A stretch of 64,000 nt of DNA, taken from Pyropia yezoensis. Its lineage: Eukaryota > Rhodophyta > Bangiophyceae > Bangiales > Bangiaceae. A program made the translations under genes and the position numbers. The stretch is taken from assembly GCA_009829735.1 (NCBI GenBank), contig CM020618.1:30604894-30668893 (forward strand), given 5' to 3'. The notes beneath the pieces are model-generated. The model was not told where the DNA came from, searched no databases, and saw only the letters and a list, made by a program, of their open reading frames with translations. Of this stretch, positions 1 through 9,808 are shown piece by piece (the first letter of the stretch is position 1; the number at the start of each line of letters is the position of its first letter).

Positions 1-895
1 GGTGTGGCGTTGGCGGCGGCAGGGAAGGAGGAGGGGGTGGGGGGGGGTGGGGGGGGACCTCCGCCTCCTCCGCGCTGCGCGGGAGGTGGTGGTGGCCGCC
101 GCGGGGGGGGCGCCAGGGGGGGGGCGGGGGGGGAGGGCGGCGCCGGCGGGGGGGGGGGGGGGGGGGGGACTCCTCATCGACGCTGGTGACGTGTGGCGGG
201 CGTCGGAGCTGGGCGGTGGGCGCTGACGGGGGGGGCGTGCGGGCGCAGGCGGCTTCCTGCTTGGCACGCCACGCGGTCCCTGTACAGTTGCGGGTGCGAG
301 GCGGAAACAAAGGAAAAGAAACAACGCCCACAATGAATACGCGGCAGTGGGCACGTCCGTCCCCACCGGGGGCATGAACCAAACAATACCGAGGGGGGGG
401 CGGGAAGGAGTGGAGTGGGGAGGGGAAGAGGCGACAGGCGGCCGCGCCACGGGTCATTCAAACTCACTGCGGCGAGGGGGGGAAGGAGCGGGGGGGGGGG
501 ACGTGCATTCATTGTACCGGCCACGGGGGGGAGGGGAAGAGGCGGGAGCAGAAAGTGGCAAAAGGGGTGGGGCCGCGGCGGGCGACGGAACAGAGACGCG
601 AGTCAGACACAGCGACGCGCGGCGGCAAAGGGAGGGGGGGGCGACGCGGCAGCAGCGGCGGCGGCACGAGAAGGGAAAGAGGTGGGGTGGGGGGGGGCGA
701 CCGCCGACCAAAGGCCGGGCGGGGAGGACAGGACGGGGTCAGGGAGCATGTCACGCTGCTGCTCCGGGTCGCATCGCCGTGGCGGGTGCCACCCCCTCCC
801 CCCGCACCCTCGGCAGCGGCAAGACCCACCCCTCCCCTCGTTCCCCCATCTCCTCTGTTCCTGCCTCCCAACGGGCACGGCGGGTCGAAACGTAC
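1..895. other. G-run-rich flank, no gene assigned
   Basis: This stretch is dominated by runs of G, and its apparent reading frames are products of GGN composition. On the minus strand a good donor (AAG/GTACGT, junction at 896/895) suggests that the HROB gene next door may continue into this region through a further exon. I could not place an acceptor with confidence. Confidence 0.4.
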
Positions 896-1005
896 CTTGG
901 GTCGAGACCCTCGAGGAGCTCCTCAATCATCACCTGTGACGCGACTGGCAGGGCGGCCGGCCCGCCACTGCCACCGCCCCCCCCGTCAAGCCCGCCGCTG
1001 CCGCC

Positions 1006-1053
<48 letters not shown>

Positions 1054-1420
1054 TCCGCCACCGCCGTCGCCACTGTCGCTGCCCAGGAGCGCCTCCATCT
1101 CATTGTGGGACAAGCTACCGCCGCCGCTGCTGCTGCCGCCACTGCGCACGCTCGCCGCGCCCGCCGCCGGCCGCGGCGGGCCCCGGCCGAGGGGCGCCGC
1201 CGGCGGCGGACCGCGGCCGAGCGGCGTCGCCGGCGGCGGGCCGCGGCCGAGGGGCGTCGCCGGCGGCGGGCCGCGGCCGAGGGGCGTTGCCGGCGGCGGG
1301 CCCCGGCCGAGGGGCGTTGCCGGAGGCGGACCCCGTGGGGCGGGCGTGCCAAAGCCAGTCGACAGCGTCGACGGCGGCCGCCACTCCCCTTCCCGGCGTC
1401 GTCCTCCCCTGCCAACGCCA

Positions 1421-1440
<20 letters not shown>
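896..1440 (-). CDS. possible spliced C-terminal part of the HROB gene
   Basis: In a different minus frame from the OB fold, this stretch reads as protein-like: a GTPAPR start, about six copies of a GPPPATPLGR decapeptide, MEALLGSDSGD, a long Gly run, then MIEELLEGLDPR, ending at a donor-like AAG/GTACGT. An alternative acceptor (CACAG before MIEELL) is also visible. Short acidic leucine motifs of this kind would suit the tail of an HROB-type protein. The acceptor joining it to the OB-fold exon was not determined, so the structure is tentative. Confidence 0.33.
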
Positions 1441-1455
<15 letters not shown>

Positions 1456-2144
1456 GCCGCCGCGGTCGCCGCCACCGCCGCCGCCGCCGCGACCGAGCCG
1501 GCGGGGGGCGGAAAAGGGGAGCTGCCGTGCCACCCCATCGGTGCCCCGACGGCCTGGCGAGGGGGAGCCGCCGGCCGCCCCCGGCGGCGCCCGCCGGGGC
1601 GTCGACGCCCCCCCCCCCCCCCCCCGTTGGCGGGAACCCCGCCCCCCCCCCCCACCCGTCCCCCCCCGCCGCCGCCTCGCCGCCACCTGCCGTCGCCGGC
1701 CTCCTCCTCCTCCCCATCCGAGCCAGCCAGTGGCGGCGGCGGCGGAGGGCGGGCGGGCGTGGACCACCGCCGCGGCAGCGACCGCGGCGGGCTCCACGCC
1801 AGCACCGCCGGGTCGTACACGTTGGTGGGGTGGCTCGCCGCGCGCGCCGCCGCCGCGACCGCCGCAGCGGCCGCGGCCGGCGGCGGCGGCGTCGCGGCGG
1901 GCCACACCCGCACCAGCGCGGGGGCAGTGAGGATGAGGTGGATCTTGTCTGCGTCGGGGAGCATGTGCCACCGGGGGGTGCCGGGGGGGACCAGCGCCAC
2001 CGCCGCCACGTTGCGTAGCAGCAGCACCGTGCCGGGCGTCAAGGCCGCAACCACCGCGGCGGGGGCGTCCGCAGTGCGGCGCCCGCGGGCGGGGGCGGCA
2101 GCGGCAGCGACGGCGGCGGCGGCCGCACCGGCGGGCGCCTCGGC

Positions 2145-2175
<31 letters not shown>

Positions 2176-2678
2176 GACGCCCCCGTCCCCTCTGCCGTGG
2201 CCCATCCGCCCGCCAGTACGGAGCGGTGGAGGGTGCCCTCCATGCGGCCCGTCGGGTCCAGCAGCGTCACGGCCACGTCCCCGCCCGCGGCGGGTGCGAC
2301 GCGCCCAAGGAGCACCGCCAGGGACGGCACGGGGGTGGGGTCCGCCGCCCGCACCCGGGCGGCAAGGAGCGCCAGGCAGCCGCCCAGACGGCCGCCGCCG
2401 CCCCCAGGGGTGAGCGGCAGCACCGGCGAGCCGGGGGAGGGGGCGAGAGACCCTGCCGCCGCCGCCGCCGCCGCCGCCGCCGTCGCCGCTGCGCCCGTGG
2501 CGGTGACGTGGGCAACCATGGCCGCCCATGGGGGGGTGGTGAAGGGCGCATTGCGGGCGGCTACGCGGCGGCGCTTGCGCCCCGAGCGGGGCGTAAAGGC
2601 GGGGTCGTCCGCCGCCGCTTCGACCCCCGCGGGGCCGGGGATGCGCGGCCGCCTGGCCGGCGTGCCCGCGGCGCTCAT
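930..2678 (-). CDS. HROB: HROB-like homologous recombination OB-fold protein
   Basis: This looks like a homologue of HROB (C17orf53/MCM8IP), the nuclear OB-fold factor that helps load the MCM8-MCM9 helicase during homologous recombination. The ATG at 2678 opens a protein whose residues ~12-18 carry the family motif IPGPAG. From about residue 110 it has the OB-fold signature: PSLAVLLGRV, then LDPTGRMEGTLHRSVL, LTPGTVLLLRNVA and LILTAPALVRVW, all in the family order. Alanine runs are inserted between strands, probably GCC-repeat expansions in loops. After the OB fold an acidic stretch (GSDGEEEEAGDG) follows, and then the frame becomes pure Gly/Ala/Arg low complexity, so the last third of this open frame may be intronic. 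The true C-terminus may lie in another frame (see 896-1440). The family call rests on motif recall, not a search. Confidence 0.68.
1171..1340. repeat. 30-bp minisatellite, five copies plus a partial
   Basis: Five 30-bp units run head to tail from 1171 to 1320, differing at a few positions, and a degenerate sixth follows. The unit is a multiple of three, so it stays in frame. On the minus strand it encodes the GPPPATPLGR decapeptide. Confidence 0.9.
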
Positions 2679-3604
2679 TGACGAGCGGGGCCGTGCGGAT
2701 GGGGGGGTGGGAGGGGTGGGCGGGAGGGGGGGGGAGGGGGAGGCGAGGGAAGAGGGGAGGCGGATGGCGGTGAGGTAGGGGGCGCCGACGTGGGTGGGGG
2801 GGAGGGAGGCAGAATCGAAGAGGGGGTGATGGGCAGGGTAGACGGTGGAGGGGGGGTGTACTGGGGGAGAAAGAGCTCAGGCCAACGAAAACGAGTATGT
2901 ACCTACGTACTGTTGGAGGTCCGTTCCTCACAAAGGGGGGGGGAGCGGCGGGGGTGAAGCGGCGGGGGGCGGAGGAGGGGATGAGCGGGGAGGAGGTCGG
3001 TGGTAGGAAGAGGAGCGGGGCGAGAGGCCGTCAGCCGCAGCGCCTCATGTGCCCAACGACGGCACTCTCACTGTGCACAATTCAAAATTGGGTGCGTGAG
3101 GTATTCGAACCCCCTGGTGGGAGGGGCTGCACCCGCAACGGCTTACACCAGAGAGCTACGCCTGCGGGAGTTGTGCCCACGCCCCTTTCGCGGGACGTGC
3201 GGCCGCACCGAGACGACGTGCCTCCGAAGGGTGGTTGAACCAACGTCTTGGAGGTGGCTGATGCAGGAGCCGCAGCTGACACTCGGTGCCGCCGCGCGCA
3301 ACGGGGACTGGGATTCCCTCCGCGGACGCCATTTTGCGCACGCGCTGAGACTTCTACGGCCGCGTGGGGCCAAGGGAGGTCGGCAGACGCGCAGCCGTGC
3401 AGGTAGCCCGCTGCGCTTGGCTGTGTGTGTCCCCAGTTCGTGTATGTATCAGTACCGACAGCCCCTGGCAGCGAGCATGGGGCCCGTGACCAACGCCAGC
3501 CGTGGCTTGTCTCTGAGACGCCGCCGGCAAGAACATCAAAACTAGGCGCCCGCCACCCAAAGCTTTAGCAGACGCGGCACCAGACATCACCCTAAACGGA
3601 CTCT
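2679..3604. other. intergenic between HROB and the kinase gene
   Basis: This holds the presumed HROB promoter side (2679-2950, G-runs) and the 3' flank of the kinase gene. Apart from the tRNA-like sequence near 3.1 kb I see no gene. Confidence 0.5.
3094..3166 (-). other. tRNA-like sequence with A- and B-box (SINE head or tRNA relic)
   Basis: On the minus strand TAGCTCTCTGG (3158-3148) resembles an A box, and about 45 bases on GGTTCGAATAC resembles a B box. The spacing suits a polymerase III type 2 promoter. The acceptor arms do not pair and no normal anticodon arm forms, so it is not a working tRNA. A tRNA-derived SINE head or a decayed tRNA fits best. Confidence 0.3.
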
Positions 3605-5181
3605 TTAGAAGAAGCCCTTGACTACCGCGTACACCTCATCTGGCGTCTTGGTCGCGTCCACACGGCGGACCTTACCCTTAGCCTCGTAATACTCAATGAC
3701 GGGCATGCTCGTCTTGACAAACGTGTCAAACCGCTTGCGGATGCTCTCCGCATTGTCGTCCACGCGGCCACTGGTCTCCCCCCGCTTGAGCAACCGCTCC
3801 TCCATCACCTCCTCGGGGCAATCAAAAAAGAGGACGAAAGCAAAGTCGGACACGTCCTTCTCAAACGCACCCGCCTGGTCCAGCTTGCGAGGGAACCCAT
3901 CAATGAGGATACCAGGCGCGGTGGAGGAGCTAATCGCGTTGGCCAGGAGGCTGATGGTGATATCACCAGGAACGATCTCCCCATTGGCAATCATCCGGTC
4001 AATCTCCACGCCTGTGGAAGAGCCAGACTTGACCTCGGCGCGCAGCAGGTCACCCGCGGAGAAGTGGTCAAAGTGAAAGTCCTCCACCAGCCGCGCGCAT
4101 TGAGTGCCCTGCGAACGAGGGGACGTCACAGAAAAGGACGCCAGCAAAACGATGGCGATCGAGGTGAGGCCATACAACGCGAGGGCAGGCAATCAAAGAA
4201 TACCAATGACAGAAATGGACATGGCGTACAGGGAGGAAGTGCAAGTGACAAAAAGGAACGCATATCAGCGAATTAGCAAGGGCACAACGTGCAAACCCAC
4301 ACCGTCTTCCCAAGCGCCACGCGTGTCAACCACAAACAAGCTTCAGTGGCCAGTTGTGGCCTGCTTGAGCCACATTCCACCAGCTGCCGCTCGCTGTCGC
4401 ACCGCGAAGCTCCTCGCCCCCGCATCGCCATTCCCACAACCCACAGCCGCGCCTCGAGACGTACCTTGCCAGAGCCCGGACCGCCCAGCACAAACACAAT
4501 CTTTTGCTTGTCCTTCTTGGCCTCTCCGTTCGCTTCCGCTCCTTTCGCTGCCTCCGCTTCGGCGTCGGCACTGGCATCCCCCCCCCGCGCTTCCCGAGCG
4601 GCGTCGCCCAGAAAAGTGGACAGCCAGCCCAGCGGGTCGGCAGGGGCGACGCGGCACAGTTCGGTGAGGCCCTTGGTCAGCGACGGCACCACGCTGCCCA
4701 TCAGATATTCCTTGGCCGCCGCTCCGGACGGCAGCTCGCGTTCGCGCTCGGGAAAGAAGAACGCCACCTGCGCTTCCGCGTCGGCGCCAGGGGCGACCAC
4801 GTGCACCGCATTCTTGGCAGCGTCCACACCAAAGCGCGCACGCAGGCTGCCAGGTGCCGCCGTGCGGGCGGTGGCGGGGTCTTCAGGACCCGCGAGCGAC
4901 GCGAGCTCGTCATTCACCCCTCCCCCTGCCTTGGACACCACGAGAGCCATGACCGGGCCGGCAGTGAGGGCGCCGATGAGGTCCGCCACAGGCACAGGAG
5001 GGCTAGACGCACCGGCGCCCGCAGGTGGAGGGTGGGCCGCGTAGAACGCGGCGGCGCGGGTCGTGTTCAGTGACAGCACGTCCTTGGCGGTGATGGTAAA
5101 GCCGGCGCTGGTAATGGCAGAGAGGATCTCATCGGCGCGAGGGAAGGCATGGGGTTTGACAAGCGCCAGGGTAGACTCCAT
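3605..5181 (-). CDS. NDK / Dpy-30 / UMP-CMP kinase fusion
   Basis: Two exons: 5181-4465 and 4108-3605, with a 356-base intron (donor GTACGT, acceptor GCAG); 406 aa. Residues 1-145 are nucleoside diphosphate kinase-like, with LALVKPHAF and NAVH, where H127 would be the phosphohistidine. Residues ~158-193 match a Dpy-30 dimerisation helix pair (VVPSLTKGLTELC, PLGWLSTFL). Residues 229-406 are a short adenylate/UMP-CMP kinase: P-loop GGPGSGKGTQ split by the intron right after GSGK, FSAGDLLRAE, LIDGFPRK, and GRVDDNAESIRKRF as the arginine-rich lid and core. It would move phosphates between nucleoside mono-, di- and triphosphates. NDK-Dpy30 and AK-Dpy30 proteins are best known from cilia, which red algae lack. 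The start is the ATG giving MESTLALVKPHAF; no upstream in-frame ATG competes. Confidence 0.85.
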
Positions 5182-6379
5182 TGCGGGAGGCAAGGTGTGG
5201 GGTCGGTGGTTGGGGGGGGGGGGGGCAAATGTGGTGGAGGATAAAGGAAACCACGCGTCGCGTGCAGTGCGGACGTGCTCGTCCGCGGGAGTCTTCAGTT
5301 GTGGCAGAGACAGAGTGAGCGATTCTGGTGGTTGCAGGATGGTCGACTGTACTGTACCGCCGTGGTGTTCCCCGAATAAGCCCAGCTGGCACTGAACATA
5401 TATTTTTGTCAGCCATTTGAAACCTCAGATCAGGACAGATAGCACACGGGATGGACGAGGGACCCTCTCCTAACCAGCCCACTCCCCCCCCCCACCCCCA
5501 CCATCAGAGGCACTGTCGCTCGTCGCCATTCTCTACACCCCTTCATCGGCCACTTCAGCAGCAGGCGACCTGGGTGGAGGTGGCGGCAGCGGCGGCGGCA
5601 CGCCATCCCCTGTCCCCCTGCCCTCTGCGGCACCATCGCGCAATCGCGTCAATGGATGCCTTCCCGCCCCCCTCCAGTTTTATCCATCCCTCACCAGCAA
5701 TCCTCGCTTTCGCCGCAGCCAGAGTCCCGTGGGGCTAGGAGCTGCTCTACTGTGTGGGGGGGGACGCCCCGGACGGCCACCCCGCGCCGCAGCCGCTGAT
5801 ATGTGAGTCGTCTCCATCACAGCCTGAGCTGGCCTTCACAGCACCGTAAATGACCATGCGGCAGCCAAAGCAGGCCACCACCCATGCATCTTGCCGGTGT
5901 CCTGGCCGCCTTGGGAGGAAAGACCGTGCCACAGAAGAGAGAGGAAGGCGTGGGGCTTGAAGAGTGCCAGGGTTCGGGGGAGAGAGCGCGAACGTGGTAG
6001 GCGGTGTTCAGGGTGAAGGCACTCTGCGGTGTGCAGGATCTTTTGACTCAGGGCGTCCGCCCACGGTGGTGTTCTGCTGTGCGCAGTTCATGCCGTCGAG
6101 CGGTCCCGGACTTCTGAGTCTGAATATGGTCACGTCACAGTCAGCTAAAACACATAATTTAGAGTTGGCTGAAAGAACCATTCAGTCGAGATTTACTCCG
6201 AGCTCTCTTGCTTGAGCTTCGGAGAAGATGCGACCACGACTGCTGCTGCCGATTGGGTCTCGTGTCCCGTCACATCGCTCATGCTCCCGGGCTGTTGCGG
6301 CCTTCCCTCACGTATCCCTTGCGGATGTTATTGCACCTCCCGACATCTTTGGTCTTTTTCTTCCACCCCCTTCAACATC
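5182..6379. other. divergent promoter region
   Basis: This is about 1.2 kb between the kinase gene (-) and the FUN14 gene (+). It should hold both promoters. A G-run lies at about 5210, and no clear TATA box or coding sequence was seen. Confidence 0.5.
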
Positions 6380-7357
6380 ATGTTCGCCCGGCCTTCCTCG
6401 CCTCGCCTGGCGGGGCAGCTCTCCGCCTCCCCACGGTGGCCTTTTCTCTCCACCTTGGCCCGCTCGCACTTCTTTTCTGTGCCGGCCCCCGCTGCCTCCC
6501 CTTCGGCGGACCGGGCCCCCCCTCCCCATTCCCAGCGGCGGCTACTCCCCCCTCGCCGCCCCCGGCTCGCGTCTACCTTGGCCGCAACCGACCCTAGCCG
6601 GGCGATCACAGAGTTCTTGACGGGCCCTTTGAGTGAGCAGCTGACGTTTGGCGGCGTGACCGGCTTTGCTACCGGCTACGCGCTCAGCCGTCTTGGTCGC
6701 CTCGCACTCCTTGCTGTGGGCGTTCAAATATTAACTCTGCAAGCAATGGCCCACCGCGGCTGGGTTAGTGTGCACTGGTCGGCTATCGCGGCGGATGTGG
6801 ACCCGAGCGTTCGCGCCGGGCGCCACGGGGGGGTGGGGCGGGTGGTCAACCTGGCGGCTTACCGTGTTCCATTTGCTGGTGCTTTTACGGCGGTACGTGA
6901 CGCTTTGAGTGGGAGCCATAGGGGTGTCGGAGGTGGATGGGATGAGGGGTGCAGTGAGGTCTGGCTCGTGGGAGATGTGCGGGTGCGTAACAGTGTGCTG
7001 GTGGGGGGGTGGGGCAGCTGCGACACGATTGGTGGCCCACATTGGGACGCGGAGCTGGCTTCGAGCGGTTAATCGCCTTGCTATGCGGGGAGTCTGGAAG
7101 AGCACTGGGTGGCTAACATGCGGCGGACTGTTGCTTGTTTTTTGGCGCTTCCCGATCCGCGCTCTCACTGTTCTCTTGGGCGGCCTGTGCGGGGGCCCGC
7201 TGGGCGCTTGGTCGGGGCTTGTGCGACGTCGGTGGCAACGTATTCCTGTCGTCCTCCTCCCCGACCCACCACACTCGGGCGACGGTGCCGGCTGGCCACC
7301 CGCATGGCACCCCCACAGGGCGCATTTGCGGGTCTCCGCTGGTCAACGCGACGCTAG
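6380..7357 (+). CDS. FUN14 domain protein (FUNDC-like)
   Basis: Two exons: 6380-6892 and 7319-7357, with a 426-base intron (donor GTACGT, acceptor CCCCACAG); 183 aa. The N-terminal ~95 residues are Pro/Ser/Arg/Ala-rich, like an organelle-targeting stretch. From about residue 100 the FUN14 fold follows: LTFGGVTGFATGYALSRLG, a hydrophobic helix ending in LTLQ, HRGWVSVHW, then VPFAGAFTA. Exon 2 is only 12 codons and adds GAFAGLRWSTRR, which is the glycine-rich close expected of the family (G-x2-GL-R). FUN14 proteins sit in the outer mitochondrial or plastid envelope; FUNDC1 is a mitophagy receptor. No LC3-interacting motif is obvious here, so the role stays open. Confidence 0.8.
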
Positions 7358-9808
7358 CATACCCGCCGCGCCGCAAGCGGACGAGCGCCGCCGTGTGGAC
7401 GACGGGGGCCGTGTGCGGCACCCGCAACGGGCTCGCCCGCCCCATTTCTTCATCTCCCCAGAGTGCCGTGCGTGCCCGAGCGTGTTTGCGGGCCGCCGTC
7501 TGGGGCAGTGTTTTCTGCTTCTTTCTCTCGTCTTGGTGGGGTCTAGAATCTGCGCAACGAGATTCCTGCCGTGGCGAACCAGCTGCGGCGCGTGCCGCCG
7601 TGATCGGCACCCACCAGACGCAGAGGGCCGCCGCCACGTGCCGCCCTTGCTTTACGTGAAGTTCCGAGTCGGGCGGCGACGGCTCACGTCATCGATAGGG
7701 AACACCACGCGGCCAACAGTGGTCGCCCGGCGCAAACGTGTGGTGGCGCGTCCACGCAGCCCTAGGAGTGGTTGCGTGGTCACGCTGTCGTCCTCCACTC
7801 CCTTACCTCCCCTCTTGCCCCCCCAAACCAATTCTCTCTCCACTCCGCTCTCTGTCGGGACGACTGATCAGGGGAAAACTCAGCAGCTGACCCGGCGCCG
7901 CCGCCCACATGTGTCGGCCCCCCTGCCAACGTCACGACACCTCCCCCCACTCTACTCTCGCTAGCCTGGCGACCAGCCCCCCCGGAGCGCCCTTCTCTTC
8001 TTGCCCGCAGATCACCCCACGGCGGGTTGACCTGCGCGACGCAGGTCACCCCTGTCAATATGGGCGGTCTTCAACTCCTCGCGCGGCCGGGAAGGGGGGG
8101 TCGCTATTGCCCAGTTCCTCCGTCGTAGCTCCACCGCGTCAGTCCGAGTCGTGATGTATCGATGCAGTCAGTATTCGTACAGTATGTGGAGTGGAGTCCA
8201 TCCCAGGGCAGCGTGATTGGCAACGTGGCAGCAGAGACGGGTGCAGCAGCGCATGCCGCGGTCCCGTTTCCGGTGGCCAACAGCGGTTGGCCACCGGAAA
8301 CGGGCCGAAGTGGGTGTGGTATGTAGCTCGCACCTCCCAGATTTTTTTCACCTTCTAGTCGATGAATGATTGGGTGGTTTTGAACTCGTCCCCGTGGCGC
8401 AGTCAGTTTGACCGCGCAAGAACGACTGCCTAGGGGGGGGGCAGTCGGCTCGGCTCCCTCGCGAGACAGAACAAGGCTCCAACCGGCCCTCTTGACGCGC
8501 AAAAGTGTGCTGAAACGGACGGAAACCCACCCATTTTTGAACACCACCCTTGTGGCCGTGGGCCAACCTCTGCAGTCCCGAGGGCCCACCCCCCGCCACG
8601 CTGCTGTTGGGGGGCGTCCCCAGCCGCAACGCACGAGCCACTCGTTCTCTTTTTTTTTTCACCGGCAGACCCGTTTTTTCCACACCGACCTCTGCGGGCT
8701 TCCTCCTGCGCGCGTTTCACCCCGTTTCACGCCGTCCCCCCACCCCACTTATGGGGCCGGTGGCTGGTGGTTGGTCCACTCGCGCGCGCGAGCGTGGCTT
8801 GCGCGCTCGGGGGTCGCGCAGAAGGGGAGAGAGGGGGGATGGGCGCCAAAGGCGCGCTCTGGGGTGCATCCGGGTGGGGGTGGCGTCACCCATCAGCTTT
8901 TCCTGGTCGTCGGCGGGGGTGCGCATGAACGGGTGTGTTGGGGGGGTCTCTCCTGGGGGGGAGAGGGGGCCCCCGTCTTGGCCCGTGGAGCGGCGTCTGG
9001 CTGAGCGTGGGGCGGGCGACTGCCATTTGCCCGTGGAGTCCCCGCATTGCATGCATGCGTGCGCGTGGGTGAGGAGAGTCGTCGGCGGAGGCCAAGGTGG
9101 GGGTGGGCCAGGCAGCTAGCTGCCTGTGCAGCACTGCAGGGGTGGTGTCACCTCACGACGGGAGCTTGGCGCGCGCCTCCACGCCCCGCGCGGACGCTGA
9201 CCGGGCGTGCCTTGGTCGCTGAACCGCGGGGTGAGGGGCTTTCCGGACGGGCTGTTTGGTGCTGCCTGTCGCGTGCGTGTGTGTGTGCGCTTAAGCGGCG
9301 GCACGCGCGGCCGCGGGTTGTGCTTGTGCTGCGCGCTCGCCCCTTCGCCACCGCCACCGTGGGGTGTGGAGGTGACAGCTGGAGATTCCCCTGCGGTTAG
9401 GTGTTCCTCTCACCGCCCCTCACTCCCTAGCAACCCGCTTCCCCCCCCCCCCCCCTCTCCCCCCCCCCCCACGCTTGTGTGGGGCTGTGGCTCTGAGCTC
9501 GAGCCACGACTCGTGTCCCCGCCGTGTGGCTCTGCCGTCCGCCTGGTTGCAACACCAACCGGGGGCGGACGCGTGTGGTGGCCCCCTGGTTGCGACTACC
9601 GCATTGGTGTGGTGTGGGGCGCTTCTCCTTCTCTTCTTCCGACCCTCCCCCCCCCCTCCGGTTGCGGTGACGGTGACCTGTGTTGTGGAGTGTGGTGCCG
9701 CCACCGGCCGCAACGGCGACGTCTGCACTGCCACCGTTGCCCCCCCCCCGCCGCCGCCGGCGACGACGAGCCCCCGGCGGGACGGCCGTGGCAACGACGC
9801 TGCTGCCG
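7358..9808. other. no gene recognised
   Basis: About 2.4 kb without a protein that looks real. It contains a perfect 19-bp inverted repeat (8263-8304), a short GACTGCC/GGCAGTC hairpin near 8426, and C-runs at 9436-9475. It may include 5' exons of the ORF that follows. Confidence 0.45.
8263..8304. repeat. perfect 19-bp inverted repeat, 4-base loop
   Basis: The left arm CCCGTTTCCGGTGGCCAAC (8263-8281) and the right arm GTTGGCCACCGGAAACGGG (8286-8304) are exact reverse complements around AGCG. It could be a cruciform, a small RNA hairpin or the centre of a MITE. Confidence 0.93.

Noticed and set aside
1-2931. Very long + strand frames (for example 347-1930 and 1105-2778)
   Set aside because: They are Pro/Arg/Ala mirror images of GCC/GGC repeats opposite the HROB gene and contain no domain.
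8386-8470. tRNA-like GTGGCGCAGTCAGTTTGAC sequence
   Set aside because: It resembles a tRNA D-arm, but there is no B box downstream and no anticodon or acceptor pairing; a GACTGCC/GGCAGTC hairpin explains part of it.
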